The notes under the pieces were generated by a model that saw only the letters and a list, made by a program, of their open reading frames with translations, was not told the DNA's origin and did no database searches. Source: Ruminococcus sp. AF46-10NS (GTDB taxonomy: Bacteria > Bacillota > Clostridia > Lachnospirales > Lachnospiraceae). Taken from it: a stretch of 64,000 nt of DNA. Location: positions 22,189 through 86,188 of the forward strand of contig NZ_QRNF01000014.1 of the NCBI RefSeq assembly GCF_003474435.1, given 5' to 3'. How positions within the stretch are numbered: the stretch's first letter is position 1; each line of letters starts with the position of its first letter. The position numbers and the translations under genes were made by a program. Positions 18,572 through 28,501 of the stretch are shown in pieces.

Positions 18572-19858
18572 TCAGAACCTGGTGTGCCGGTTCACATATT
18601 TTGCTTTATATTTGGAGTACACAATGGTCTGATCCTTATAAAGGCCATAATATCCCGATGCTGCATAGCTGATAGATACTGCGATCAGATAGAAGGATAC
18701 TCCTTTAAATCCAAACATTTCAAAAGCGATCAGGATCGAAGTGATCGGACAGTTAGTCACACCGCAGAAAACTGCTACCATTCCGCAGGCTGCACAGATT
18801 GACGGAGAAATTCCCATAAGATTTCCCATCACACAACCAAAGGTAGCTCCGATGCAGAAAGAAGGTACAATCTCTCCCCCACGGAATCCTGCACGCATAG
18901 TCAGTGCAGTAAGCACCATTTTCCAGAAAAAAACAAACGTATCCGCTTGTCCGTCTTCCACCGCTCTCTCTATAAGCTCTGCACCTGCTCCCATATATTC
19001 ATTTGTCCTCAGAATAAAGGTGACAACAATGACCAGGCAGGCCCCCACTGCAACCCTGACATATTTATTCTTAAACCATCTGCCATAAAGTCCCGCTGCA
19101 CCATTCAGCGCAATACAGAATATAATGCTGACAACTGCACAGCCCAGAGCGATCACTCCCATTTTCAGGCCAGTTTCCACAGTCAGTGCCGGAATATCCG
19201 TCACATGAAAGCTCTCCGGCGTAACGCCCATTCCTGCCGCAAATCCTGAGGCAACCAGCGATGCGATCATACATGGCATCAGTGCCGCATAATACATCAC
19301 ACCTACGCTGACCACTTCCAGCGCAAAAACTGCCGCTGCCATCGGCGTTCCAAACAATGCTGAAAATGCTGCGCTCATGCCGCACATGACAATTACATGG
19401 CGGTCCTCCTCGTCCAGATGGATCCATCTTCCAAGCTGGTTGGCAATACTTCCTCCAAGCTGGATCGCTGCCCCCTCACGTCCCGCAGAACCACCAGTAA
19501 GATGAGTCAGTGCCGTTGTGATAAAGATCAGTGGTGCAGAAAGGATCGGCACATCGTCTCTGGAACGCACAGTAGAAAGAACCTGATTAGTCCCTCCGTC
19601 CTCTTTTCCAAGCTTCTCATACAAAAATACAATAATAAGTCCGGATAACGGCAATAAAAGAAAAATCCATTCATGAGCCTTCCTGTAACCGGTTACTGCC
19701 TTCAGTGTAAAAGAAAACAGTGTACTGGCTGCCCCTACGATACATCCTGTAACAACAGCAAGAACCAGCCACTTGATCAGATTTGAGATATCCCGGCTGA
19801 TTCTTGCACTGTAATAATATAAATGCTCCTTTAATCTTTTGTTATGATCTATCCCCAT
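18572..19858 (-). CDS. ClC-family chloride channel/transporter
   Basis: 428 residues with about ten membrane helices. The anion-path motif GGSAGREGAAIQLGGSIANQ near residue 122 keeps the gating Glu of GREGP (Pro replaced by Ala), and GFRGGEIVPSFCIGATFG near residue 320 matches the third selectivity segment. There are no CBS domains at the C-terminus, as in short prokaryotic ClC proteins. Whether it is a Cl-/H+ exchanger, a fluoride exporter or a channel cannot be told. It ends in a basic tail (KAKYVNRHTRF). Single gene. Confidence 0.88.
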   Translation of the reverse strand: MGIDHNKRLKEHLYYYSARISRDISNLIKWLVLAVVTGCIVGAASTLFSFTLKAVTGYRKAHEWIFLLLPLSGLIIVFLYEKLGKEDGGTNQVLSTVRSRDDVPILSAPLIFITTALTHLTGGSAGREGAAIQLGGSIANQLGRWIHLDEEDRHVIVMCGMSAAFSALFGTPMAAAVFALEVVSVGVMYYAALMPCMIASLVASGFAAGMGVTPESFHVTDIPALTVETGLKMGVIALGCAVVSIIFCIALNGAAGLYGRWFKNKYVRVAVGACLVIVVTFILRTNEYMGAGAELIERAVEDGQADTFVFFWKMVLTALTMRAGFRGGEIVPSFCIGATFGCVMGNLMGISPSICAACGMVAVFCGVTNCPITSILIAFEMFGFKGVSFYLIAVSISYAASGYYGLYKDQTIVYSKYKAKYVNRHTRF

Positions 19859-19936
19859 GTTCCTTCCCCTCTTTTCTTTGCTGTCTGCATTATACTACAT
19901 TTTTTCGCTCAGTAAAAGAAGGAAGCGAAAGCACTG

Positions 19937-20593
19937 TCATTTTTTCTTCCGGGAAATATACCTGTGTATCAGGATCGAAAATACACTGATCATCACAAGA
20001 AGCACTGCGGAGAGCCAGAATGCCGGAGACTTCGGATTTTTGATATTTGCTCCAAATATTGTAGCGAGAATAACTCCCGGCAGCGTTCCAAGCATGCCAC
20101 CTGCCATATAGGTTCCAAATGGGATCTTTTCAGCTCCGAGAAACAAACTCACAGCATCTCCCGGTAAAAAGTTCAATGTCCGCATAAAAAATGAAATATA
20201 CAGGGAATTTCCGTTCTGGTAATCTACTACTGTTTTCAGTTTCGGATATTTAGCTGTAAGACTTTCCACCATGGATGCACCTGAGAAGCGTCCCATCCAA
20301 TATGGAAGTGCCAATGTGACTGCTCTTCCCAGAAAGTTCACCAGAAGTGCTGTTGCTGTAGAAAACAGATGCCCTACAGCAAGCTGCAGGATCGCAATTG
20401 GAAATATAAAAGAGACACTTTTCACTGCATAAAGCCCAAGCATAAGTAATGCAGCCTTAACAGGTTCCTCCGGTGTATAGCTTAAGATCCTTTCCACAGA
20501 CAGATCCTCTCTATAACGGATACAGAAAAGGAGAAGCACAAGAAGGAGCACCGCCGGCAGATATTTTCTGATGTTATCAATCATTTTTTTCAT
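19937..20593 (-). CDS. TVP38/TMEM64 (VTT domain) membrane protein
   Basis: 218 residues, five to six membrane helices. The family core is visible in FPIAILQLAVGHLFSTATALLV-type and LPYWMGRFSG segments and in RTLNFLPGDAVSLFLGAEKI and GGMLGTLPGVILATIFG. VTT/DedA-like proteins are linked to lipid scrambling or flipping in membranes; the exact role is unknown. It lies downstream of the radical SAM gene, with a terminator in between. Confidence 0.85.
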   Translation of the reverse strand: MKKMIDNIRKYLPAVLLLVLLLFCIRYREDLSVERILSYTPEEPVKAALLMLGLYAVKSVSFIFPIAILQLAVGHLFSTATALLVNFLGRAVTLALPYWMGRFSGASMVESLTAKYPKLKTVVDYQNGNSLYISFFMRTLNFLPGDAVSLFLGAEKIPFGTYMAGGMLGTLPGVILATIFGANIKNPKSPAFWLSAVLLVMISVFSILIHRYISRKKK

Positions 20594-20613
20594 GGTCTGA
20601 TCCCTCCGTTTTC

Positions 20614-20652
20614 AAAAAAAGAGCACCGGCACCTGTTTCCGGTACCGTGCTC
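20614..20652 (-). terminator. terminator of the radical SAM gene
   Basis: On the minus strand GAGCACGGTACC / GGTGCCGGTGCTC forms a long stem (one mismatch and one bulge) followed by seven T. Confidence 0.85.
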
Positions 20653-20684
20653 TTTCATAAGTTCTGCTTTTTTAAGTTTCAGGA

Positions 20685-22046
20685 TCAGCAGCCTTTCTTC
20701 GCTGCCTTTCTCTCCTGGTCTTCCTTCCACATTTCCTCTGCCACCGGTTTCCAGTTTTCAGCATACCGGTCACATTTCGCACAGAGATGCTCTGCACTCT
20801 CCGGTGACTGAAGATCTGTGGAATGTGCTCCGGATTTTTCTACCATTTCTCTCAGCTTCTGCGGATTTTCAAGCATCGGACATGGACGGTACATATTGTC
20901 ATTAAACGGCTGCCCGTCATGATATGCCATCATCATCGGAGACTGCAGTGCTTCCAGAAGTGTTTTCTCGCGGATATTGGAATCAGAATAATGGATAAAT
21001 ACACATGGATCGATATCGCCGTTTGCGTTGATATGAAGATAGCGACGGCCGCCTGCAATACATCCTCCCACAAACTCTGCATCATTCTGGAAATCCATGG
21101 CAAACAACGGCTTTGTTGCACGGTATTTACGGATACGCTCATAGGTTTCTCTTCTCTGTTCAGGTGTTGGGAGCAGCTCCGGTGCAGCATCATTTCCAAC
21201 CGGCATGTAATGGAAATACCAGATAAAGTACGCTCCAAGATCGATCAGGCTGTCATAAAACTCCTCAGATGTAATGGATGCAAAATTCGCACTTGTGTAA
21301 CATGCGGAGATACCAAAAACAAGTTTCTTTTCTCTGAGAAGATTGATGGCCTTGATAACCTTCTGGTATACACCATTTCCTCTTCTGCCATCTGTTGCAG
21401 TCTCAAATCCTTCCAGTGAAATTGCAGGAACAAAGTTTCCTACCCGAAGCATATCATTCGCAAAATCCTCATCGATCAGCGTTGCATTTGTGAAAGAAAG
21501 GAAGATACAGTCATTATGCTTCTCACAAAGACGGATCAGATCTTTTTTTCTTACAAGAGGTTCTCCTCCTGTATAAATATACATATAGACACCAAGCTCC
21601 TTACCCTGGCGGATGATGTCGTCGATTTCATCGTAGGTGAGGTTCAGCTTGTTTCCATACTCTGCTGCCCAGCATCCTGTACAGTGCAGATTACAGGCAC
21701 TTGTAGGATCAAGAAGAATCGCCCACGGAATATTACAGCCATATTTTTTACGGCATTCATCCTGTCTCGGCCAGCCTGCAAGGTTTGCATTGATAAAGAA
21801 GTTTGCAGCCAGAGTTTTCATAACATGTGGATCAATATCAGTTACCAATCTATGAATAAACGGATAATACGGATGTTCCGGATTGGAAATGGCTTCGCGG
21901 ATCATTGCTCTCTGTGTAGGAAATCCACCACCGGAAAATTTATCTGCCCAGTCCATGATCTTGATAAAATTCTTATCCGGATCTTTATAAACATAGTTGA
22001 ATGCCTGTTCCAGTCCGAATTTCTTAAGTGTGTTCATTGCGCTCAT
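20685..22046 (-). CDS. radical SAM/SPASM protein
   Basis: About 453 residues. The radical SAM cluster motif is CNLHCTGC in DPTSACNLHCTGCWAAEYG (about residue 118), followed by YIYTGGEPLV. The C-terminal SPASM-like region carries further Cys (GGCIAGGRRYLHINANGD, PCVFIHYSDSN, and the terminal LCAKC). It resembles PqqE/anSME-like peptide- or metabolite-modifying enzymes, but no precursor peptide gene is adjacent, so the substrate is unknown. AAGGAG lies before the ATG at 22046. The promoter region carries two nested palindromes. Strongly expressed-looking single gene with its own terminator. Confidence 0.85.
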   Translation of the reverse strand: MSAMNTLKKFGLEQAFNYVYKDPDKNFIKIMDWADKFSGGGFPTQRAMIREAISNPEHPYYPFIHRLVTDIDPHVMKTLAANFFINANLAGWPRQDECRKKYGCNIPWAILLDPTSACNLHCTGCWAAEYGNKLNLTYDEIDDIIRQGKELGVYMYIYTGGEPLVRKKDLIRLCEKHNDCIFLSFTNATLIDEDFANDMLRVGNFVPAISLEGFETATDGRRGNGVYQKVIKAINLLREKKLVFGISACYTSANFASITSEEFYDSLIDLGAYFIWYFHYMPVGNDAAPELLPTPEQRRETYERIRKYRATKPLFAMDFQNDAEFVGGCIAGGRRYLHINANGDIDPCVFIHYSDSNIREKTLLEALQSPMMMAYHDGQPFNDNMYRPCPMLENPQKLREMVEKSGAHSTDLQSPESAEHLCAKCDRYAENWKPVAEEMWKEDQERKAAKKGC

Positions 22047-22211
22047 ACTGTCTCTCTCCTTATTTCTCTCAATGTAGATATGCAATCCAGCTAAACGGAC
22101 ATCTTCATTCCGTCACACTGCATTTCGAGTAACAAAGCTTTCTTATTGTCTTTGCCTGACTCATGGTGTTACTGTACGTTTTTTCCATTTGAATAACAAT
22201 AGACAATATAA

Positions 22212-22254
22212 TTGGTATGACCAAAATTTAGGCAAATCTATTAAAATGCCTAAA
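22212..22254 (-). promoter_or_regulatory. two palindromic operators before the radical SAM gene
   Basis: TTGGTATGACCAA (22212-22224, perfect 5+3+5) and TTTAGGCA / TGCCTAAA (22227-22254, perfect 8-bp arms, 12-base spacer) lie side by side. On the minus strand the first fits between a TTGCCT-like -35 and a TATATT -10. TGGTnnnACCA is the half-site pattern of GntR/FadR-type repressors. The regulator is not in this window. Confidence 0.5.
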
Positions 22255-22325
22255 TATTTTTGACATTTCATCTAAATAACATTTGTTATTTTTGTGCACA
22301 CTTACTGATTTCATGATGTTTATCA

Positions 22326-22379
22326 AAAAAACGCCCTGGCAAAGGCAGAAATATCTTCTGCCCTGCTTCGGGTGTTTTT
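22326..22379 (-). terminator. terminator of leuS
   Basis: On the minus strand a long interrupted stem with inner perfect arms GCAGAA / TTCTGC and outer AAAC..CCC / GGG..GTTT ends in seven T, just after the leuS stop. Confidence 0.8.
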
Positions 22380-22387
22380 GATTAATC

Positions 22388-24808
22388 TTATTTCTTTACT
22401 ACGATATTGATGATCTTCTTCGGTACATAGATTTCTTTGATGATATTTCCGGAAATCTTATCTGCAACTGCTTTCTTTCCCTCTGCAATTGCATCCTCCT
22501 TGGAGATATCTGCCGGAATACTGATAACAGCCTTGGTCTTGCCGTTGATCTGAACCGGAACCTCGATCTCATCATCTTTCATAAGCTCCTCATCATGAGC
22601 CGGCCACTGTGCATGGAAAATGGAATCCTCATGTCCAAGCTTCTCCCAGATCTCCTCAGCGATATGAGGAACAAACGGAGCAAGAAGAATGGTAGCTGTC
22701 TCGATAGTCTCTTTGTCAACAGCACCGTCGTTCTGCTTTGCGATAGCGATCAGTTTGTTTGTGTATTCCATAAATCCGGACACTACGGTATTCAGGCTGA
22801 AGGCCTCAAGTCTGCTGGTGATATCGTATACCATCTTATGACGGGTCTTCTCCATCTCCTTGGTAGCCGGGATATCCTTCTCAATGCTGTCAAGAGCAAG
22901 TGTCCAGAAACGCTTCAGGAATCTGGATACACCATCGATTCCTCTGTCATCCCACTCTGCATCCAGTTCCGGCGGTCCTACGAACAGCTCATACATACGT
23001 AAGGAATCACATCCGTAATCATTTACAAGATCATCCGGTGAAATAACATTTCCTTTGGATTTACTCATCTTGATTCCGTTTTTACCTGTGATCATACCCT
23101 GGTTGAACAGCTTGACAAACGGCTCATCGAAATCAATAGCTCCGATATCATACAGGAACTTGGTGTAGAATCTGGAGTACAGAAGGTGAAGAACAGCATG
23201 CTCTACACCACCGATATACATATCTACCGGCAGATATTTGTCAGCTTTTTCTTTGGAAACCAGTTCTTTATTATTCTTATTATCTACATAACGGAGGAAA
23301 TACCAGGAAGATCCTGCCCACTGAGGCATGGTGTTTGTCTCACGTTTTGCAGGAGCGCCACAGCATGGGCATGTGGTATTCACCCACTCGTCAATAGCTG
23401 CAAGAGGTGACTCTCCGGTTCCTGTAGGCTGATAGCTTTCTACCTCCGGAAGTCTTAACGGAAGCTGATCCTCCGGTACCGGTACAGCACCGCATTTCGG
23501 GCAGTGTACGATCGGAATCGGCTCGCCCCAGTAACGCTGACGGGAGAATACCCAGTCTCTCAGTTTGTAGTTGACAGTCTTACGTCCGATACCAAGCTTC
23601 TCGATGATATGCGGTGCTTCCTTCTTAAGTACGGAAGACTCCATTCCATTCCACTCACCGGAGTTGATCATGGTTCCGGAAGCCTCTGTGTAAGCTTCTG
23701 TCATATTCTCGATTTCTTTACCGTCTTTTGCGATAACCTGGATGATCGGAATATCGAATTTCTTTGCGAACTCAAAGTCACGGTCATCATGAGCAGGTAC
23801 ACACATGATAGCACCTGTACCATAATCTGCCAGAACATAGTCGGAAAGCCAGATCGGAAGCTTCTCGCCGTTCAGCGGATTGATCGCATAAGTACCTGTG
23901 AACACACCTGTCTTCTCTTTATCCTGAAGACGGTCTACATTGGACTTCATGGAAGCATCAAAGATATATTTCTCTACAGCCTCTCTTGTCTCGTCTGTTG
24001 CAAGAGATTTCGCAAGAGCATGCTCCGGTGCAAGTACCATAAATGTTGCTCCGTGAAGAGTATCCGGTCTTGTTGTATAGACAGTGATCTTCTCATCTCT
24101 TCCTTCAACCGGGAAATCGACCTCTGCGCCGTAGGATTTGCCGATCCAGTCTGTCTGCATCTTTTTAACCTTCTCCGGCCAGTCCAGTTTATCCAGATCA
24201 CTTAAAAGTCTGTCTGCATATTTTGTGATGCGGAGCATCCACTGACGGAGGTTCTTTTTGGTAACTGCTGTACCACAGCGCTCGCAGCATCCGTTTACAA
24301 CCTCCTCATTTGCAAGACCTGTCTTACAGGAAGGACACCAGTTGATCGGAAATTCCTTCTCATATGCAAGACCTTCTTTGAACATTTTCACAAAGATCCA
24401 CTGTGTCCATTTATAAAATTCCGGATCTGTTGTATTAACCTCCATATCCCAGTCATAGATTGCTGCGATATCGTTGATCTGACGTTTGATGTTCTTAATA
24501 TTTGCTGCTGTAGATACTGCCGGATGAACGCCCATCTTGATGGCATAGTTCTCAGCCGGAAGACCAAAAGCATCCCATCCCATCGGGTGGATCAGGTAAT
24601 AACCCTGGAGCATTTTATAACGGCTCCATACATCGGAGATCACATAGCCTCTCCAGTGTCCTACATGAAGACCGTTTCCGGACGGATACGGAAACATATC
24701 CAGACAATAATATTTCGGTTTCTTGCCGTCATTGACATTTACCGGTTTTTTCTCCCAGTTTGTGCGCCATTTCGCTTCGATGGCTCTATGGTTATAAGGT
24801 GCAGCCAT
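22388..24808 (-). CDS. leuS: leucyl-tRNA synthetase
   Basis: Charges tRNA-Leu. 806 residues, normal for bacterial LeuRS. Seen: HIGH-type motif PYPSGNGLHVGHWRGY near residue 40, zinc-type cysteines WCPSCKTGLANEE and GCCERCG, the editing domain with TTRPDTLHGATFMVLAPEH and YGTGAIMCVPAHDDRDFEFA, KMSKS in KMSKSKGNVISPDDL, and the C-terminal anticodon and tail domains. AGGAGG precedes the ATG. The leader shows no T-box (no TGGNACCGCG-type bulge or long structured leader), so expression appears to be driven directly from the promoter at 24872-24900. Confidence 0.97.
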   Translation of the reverse strand: MAAPYNHRAIEAKWRTNWEKKPVNVNDGKKPKYYCLDMFPYPSGNGLHVGHWRGYVISDVWSRYKMLQGYYLIHPMGWDAFGLPAENYAIKMGVHPAVSTAANIKNIKRQINDIAAIYDWDMEVNTTDPEFYKWTQWIFVKMFKEGLAYEKEFPINWCPSCKTGLANEEVVNGCCERCGTAVTKKNLRQWMLRITKYADRLLSDLDKLDWPEKVKKMQTDWIGKSYGAEVDFPVEGRDEKITVYTTRPDTLHGATFMVLAPEHALAKSLATDETREAVEKYIFDASMKSNVDRLQDKEKTGVFTGTYAINPLNGEKLPIWLSDYVLADYGTGAIMCVPAHDDRDFEFAKKFDIPIIQVIAKDGKEIENMTEAYTEASGTMINSGEWNGMESSVLKKEAPHIIEKLGIGRKTVNYKLRDWVFSRQRYWGEPIPIVHCPKCGAVPVPEDQLPLRLPEVESYQPTGTGESPLAAIDEWVNTTCPCCGAPAKRETNTMPQWAGSSWYFLRYVDNKNNKELVSKEKADKYLPVDMYIGGVEHAVLHLLYSRFYTKFLYDIGAIDFDEPFVKLFNQGMITGKNGIKMSKSKGNVISPDDLVNDYGCDSLRMYELFVGPPELDAEWDDRGIDGVSRFLKRFWTLALDSIEKDIPATKEMEKTRHKMVYDITSRLEAFSLNTVVSGFMEYTNKLIAIAKQNDGAVDKETIETATILLAPFVPHIAEEIWEKLGHEDSIFHAQWPAHDEELMKDDEIEVPVQINGKTKAVISIPADISKEDAIAEGKKAVADKISGNIIKEIYVPKKIINIVVKK

Positions 24809-24871
24809 TTTTTATTCCTCCTGACAAATTACTCAGTATTAATACTTTAATGCTTTCACACACTGCTTTTA

Positions 24872-24900
24872 ATTTTAACTACTTATGCTGTATTTGTCAA
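24872..24900 (-). promoter_or_regulatory. sigma-A promoter of leuS
   Basis: On the minus strand a perfect TTGACA (24900-24895) and TAAAAT (24877-24872) are 17 bases apart. Confidence 0.75.
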
Positions 24901-24966
24901 ACAGAAATCCAAAAACAGCCCTTTTCCGTCGAAATATGCGTAAACCGACGATCCTGACCTGTTTTA

Positions 24967-24995
24967 TTGACGCTTCTTTTTTCACGTGGTATAAT
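24967..24995 (+). promoter_or_regulatory. sigma-A promoter of the symporter gene
   Basis: TTGACG (24967-24972) and a perfect TATAAT (24990-24995) are 17 bases apart, 65 bases before the start codon. It is divergent from the leuS promoter. Confidence 0.78.
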
Positions 24996-25059
24996 TTCCT
25001 GCATGTATTTTCCTATATTATACATATCATACATATTTTTCTTAGGAGGGAACGCATAA

Positions 25060-26289
25060 ATGAAATCTTTTTATTCCTGGTACCGGAAGCATATTACCGG
25101 TGCGATCTTTACAGGACTAATCCTGGGTATTCTCACAGGACTTTTTCTGGCCGGACGGTTTGAACCGGTTCTTACCGTGACCAGTCTGATCGGAAGTATC
25201 TACATGAATGCCCTGAACATGATGATCTTTCCCATGGTCTTCTGTTCCATTGTCATTGGAATCTGTTCCATCGGAAATGCACGTACTACCGGCAAGATCA
25301 CTGCCGCATCCATGATCTATTTTCTCTGCACAACAGCACTTGCCAGCCTGTGCGGACTGATCATTCCAAGACTAATCCACCTCGGTGAGGGCGTAAAATT
25401 CGAAATGGCAACGGCTGACATTCAGGCTACAGAAATGAGCAGTATTCTCGATACCCTGAAAAACCTGATCCCATCCAACCCAATCGCTGCATTTGCCGAC
25501 GGAAACATGCTCCAGGTTCTGGTATTTGCCTTGATCATCGGTTTCACACTGATCGCAATTGGTGAAAAAGGAACTCCATTCCTGAATCTGATTGACTCCA
25601 TCAATGAAGTATGCCTGAAGATCATCACAACTATCATGTACTTTACACCCATCGGTGTTTTCTGTACCATCGTACCGGTTGTGGAAGCCAACGGAACTGA
25701 GACTATCATTTCCCTTGCAACACAGCTTGTCATTCTGTATGTGGCATTCTTTGGCTTCGCTATTGTAGTGTATGGTCTCTCTGTAAAGCTGGTCGGCAAA
25801 CAGAGTCCGCTGAAATTTCTGAAAGCAATCCTGCCTGCAGCACTTAATGCCTTCGGAACCTGCTCAAGCTCCGCAACCATTCCGTTAAGTAAACAGTGTA
25901 TGGAAGAAGAGATGGGGGTATCCAACCAGATCACCAGCATCGCCATTCCTCTTGGTGCTACCGTTAACATGGATGCCGTATCTATCCTGATGTCCTTTAT
26001 GATCATGTTCTTTGCAAACGCATGCGGGATCCATGTAAGTATTCCTCTTATGATCATTATCCTTCTTGCAAACGTACTGCTTTCCGTTGGTACTCCAGGT
26101 GTTCCCGGTGGTGCTATCGCATCTTTCGCAGCACTGGCAACTATGGCCGGACTTCCTGCCGGAGTTCTTGGTGTTTATATCAGCATCAATACCCTGTGTG
26201 ATATGGGCGCAACCTGTGTCAATGTTATCGGTGATATGGCCTGCTGCTCTGTACTGAAAAACGTTATCAGGGTTGAGGAAGAAGTATAA
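25060..26289 (+). CDS. dicarboxylate/amino acid:cation symporter (DAACS family)
   Basis: 409 residues with eight membrane helices and the two re-entrant loops of the GltP/GltT fold. Seen: MIFPMVFCSIVIG, the serine-rich loop FGTCSSSATIPLSKQC near residue 267, the sodium-binding helix GATVNMDAVSILMSF near 302, and GTPGVPGGAIASFA near 345. The family couples Na+ or H+ uptake to Glu, Asp, Ser/Thr or dicarboxylates; the exact substrate is not predictable. TTAGGAGG precedes the ATG. Single gene with promoter and terminator. Confidence 0.92.
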   Translation: MKSFYSWYRKHITGAIFTGLILGILTGLFLAGRFEPVLTVTSLIGSIYMNALNMMIFPMVFCSIVIGICSIGNARTTGKITAASMIYFLCTTALASLCGLIIPRLIHLGEGVKFEMATADIQATEMSSILDTLKNLIPSNPIAAFADGNMLQVLVFALIIGFTLIAIGEKGTPFLNLIDSINEVCLKIITTIMYFTPIGVFCTIVPVVEANGTETIISLATQLVILYVAFFGFAIVVYGLSVKLVGKQSPLKFLKAILPAALNAFGTCSSSATIPLSKQCMEEEMGVSNQITSIAIPLGATVNMDAVSILMSFMIMFFANACGIHVSIPLMIIILLANVLLSVGTPGVPGGAIASFAALATMAGLPAGVLGVYISINTLCDMGATCVNVIGDMACCSVLKNVIRVEEEV

Positions 26290-26332
26290 AAACAAATCTG
26301 CCTGAAGTATTATTTATACATAATGCAGGACT

Positions 26333-26360
26333 ACTTTACATAAATTATATTATGTAAAGT
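26333..26360. repeat. perfect 10-bp inverted repeat
   Basis: ACTTTACATA and TATGTAAAGT flank 8 bases, between the symporter stop and its terminator. There is no T run after it, so it could be an RNA-stabilising hairpin or a protein site. Confidence 0.5.
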
Positions 26361-26370
26361 AATAATAACA

Positions 26371-26428
26371 AAAGCCGTAAGATATATGTTTAAGAAACTT
26401 TCACATATACTTACGGCTTTATTTTTTA
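26371..26428. terminator. bidirectional terminator
   Basis: Stem AAAGCCGTAAG(AT)ATATGT with ACATATACTTACGGCTTT (one bulge), T-rich on the plus side. It lies between the convergent symporter and GH31 genes. The rest, 26429-26509, shows nothing. Confidence 0.8.
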
Positions 26429-26509
26429 TCAACTGTTCACATCCTGTATTCTTTATACTGTTTAACGTAAATGATGTTACACAGAAATTTGTATTTCATT
26501 TTGCTGATT

Positions 26510-28501
26510 TTATTTTTTCAGGACGCGGTAATTTTCTTCTTTGTCATAATCCTTATGAACCCCATCGTCCTCATATAAGGTATACTCCGCGCCTTCATAT
26601 CCGAGAAGCTGCATATTTTCTGTATCAAGAGCCGCCACACATTCCGCAGCTTCTGCAACAGGAATACATTTTCCCTTCCTGATAAACAGTGGGATCTCAT
26701 TCAGCGCCACTTCCACATAATGTACACCTTTTTCCAGGATCTCCTCCGCAATAGTTCCGTCCGGAAGGAATTTCACAAACTTCATCTCCTCCGGAAGATA
26801 TACATAACGACCTCTTGCATTCTGCTCATAAACCGGAGCGATCATGATCTCATTTCCAAGCAGCAACTGATCCTCCACATGTACGGCAATCTTATCCTCC
26901 GGATAAACAAAGCCCATTGGCCGGAAATACATATCATCGTTCAGTGCAGCCTTCATATACTCACTGTAAAGATATGGAACAAGACGATATCTTACACCGA
27001 TCACATGACGGAAATCTTCCACATTTTCAAACTGATAGCATTCCTGCTCCCTGGTACCGATCGCTGTATGATCACGCATCAGCGGTGTAAATACTCCAAG
27101 TGCAAGGAAACGAAGTAACAGTTCTCTTGTAGTATCTGCGCCAAATCCACCCAAATCTGCTCCTGCATACAAGAAACCACACATATTCAGAGATGGCATC
27201 ATCTTCAGGTTCAGAAGGATATGAGCCCACCAGGATTTATTATCGCCGGTCCAGATTCCACCGTAACGATGCATACCAATATAGGATGATCTGGAAAACA
27301 TCAGAAAACGTTTTTCCGGATCGATCCGTTCAAAAGCCTCTCCTGCTGCTCTGGTCATATTATAGCCAAACAGGTTATGGACTTTGTCATGACGGATCTT
27401 TTTGCCATCTACATTATGATAAAATCTCCTATAATCTTCCGGATTATTTGCAGCATTGCGAAGCGCATCCTGCATCTTCCAGATATGGATCTTTCCCTCC
27501 GTATCTTTTGCAAATTCCCCGGCAAGCTCTTTAACCTCTTTCATTCCCTCTGTGGAATAGAAGATCGCCGGCTCGTTCATATCATTCCAGAAACCATCGA
27601 TTCCTTTTTCAATCAGGAAACGGTATTTATCACCGAACCACTTTCTGGCATCTTTGTTCAGCACATCCGGAAAATGGGTATCTCCCGGCCATACAGCAGC
27701 CACAAAATCACTGCCGTCCTCTCTCTGGCAGAAGTAACGGTTTTTAACACCCTCCTCATAAACATCGTATCCCGGCTCTACCTTGACACCGGCATCAATG
27801 ATAGGAATCAGACGGATATCCTGATCCTTCAGTTCCTTCACAAACTCCGGAAAATCCTGAAAATTCTCTTCGTTTAATGTAAAGTCCTTATAAGACTGCA
27901 TATAATCAATATCCATATAGATCATATCAATAGGAATATGATTTTCACGATACCCGGCTGCAACCTTCCTGAAATCTTCTTTTGTAGTATAGCCCCATCT
28001 GCTCTGTCCAAAGCCAAAGGCAAATTTCGGCGGGATATAGCTTCTTCCGATCACATGACGGAACTGCTTTACAATATCATAGGGACTCTCTCCCTCGATC
28101 ACATAAAGCTTCAGGTCTGCATTTTCGCAGGTTACCTTCATGGTATCCATTCTGGTATAGCCAATGTCAAAGGTAATTGCTGCCGGATAGTCGAAGAACA
28201 TTCCAAAGGTTTCTTTTCCTGACACAATGATAAGATTATGTGCACCGTACAGGGAATGTTTATCTTCTGTATGTTCCGGATCATCGGTACAGTTACTGGT
28301 GTAAATGAATCCCCTCTTGTTGATGCCGCGGTTTGATTCCCCCAATCCGTAGACGATATCCTCTTCATCCATGATATATGTAAATGAAAACCCATTATCT
28401 GTACAGATTTCTCCATACCCTGGTATTCCTTCTGCTGTTTCAATATTTTCTGTCAGCGCCTCAGTCTCAAAAGGCTCTCCATATACATATTTTTTAATCA
28501 T
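26510..28501 (-). CDS. GH31 alpha-glucosidase
   Basis: 663 residues of glycoside hydrolase family 31. Nucleophile Asp in GFWNDMNEPAIF near residue 297, acid/base Asp in GGIWTGDNKSWW near 402, substrate-shaping RWGYTTKEDFRKVA and IDMIYMDIDYM near 195. There is no signal peptide, so it acts inside the cell on imported alpha-glucosides. The start overlaps the stop of the GH13 gene by 4 bases (ATGA), so the two are co-translated. Probably works with GH13 on isomalto- or malto-oligosaccharides. Confidence 0.92.
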   Translation of the reverse strand: MIKKYVYGEPFETEALTENIETAEGIPGYGEICTDNGFSFTYIMDEEDIVYGLGESNRGINKRGFIYTSNCTDDPEHTEDKHSLYGAHNLIIVSGKETFGMFFDYPAAITFDIGYTRMDTMKVTCENADLKLYVIEGESPYDIVKQFRHVIGRSYIPPKFAFGFGQSRWGYTTKEDFRKVAAGYRENHIPIDMIYMDIDYMQSYKDFTLNEENFQDFPEFVKELKDQDIRLIPIIDAGVKVEPGYDVYEEGVKNRYFCQREDGSDFVAAVWPGDTHFPDVLNKDARKWFGDKYRFLIEKGIDGFWNDMNEPAIFYSTEGMKEVKELAGEFAKDTEGKIHIWKMQDALRNAANNPEDYRRFYHNVDGKKIRHDKVHNLFGYNMTRAAGEAFERIDPEKRFLMFSRSSYIGMHRYGGIWTGDNKSWWAHILLNLKMMPSLNMCGFLYAGADLGGFGADTTRELLLRFLALGVFTPLMRDHTAIGTREQECYQFENVEDFRHVIGVRYRLVPYLYSEYMKAALNDDMYFRPMGFVYPEDKIAVHVEDQLLLGNEIMIAPVYEQNARGRYVYLPEEMKFVKFLPDGTIAEEILEKGVHYVEVALNEIPLFIRKGKCIPVAEAAECVAALDTENMQLLGYEGAEYTLYEDDGVHKDYDKEENYRVLKK

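Noticed and set aside
24809..24950. T-box riboswitch in front of leuS
   Set aside because: The promoter lies close to the gene and the leader lacks the T-box sequence and the specifier stem.
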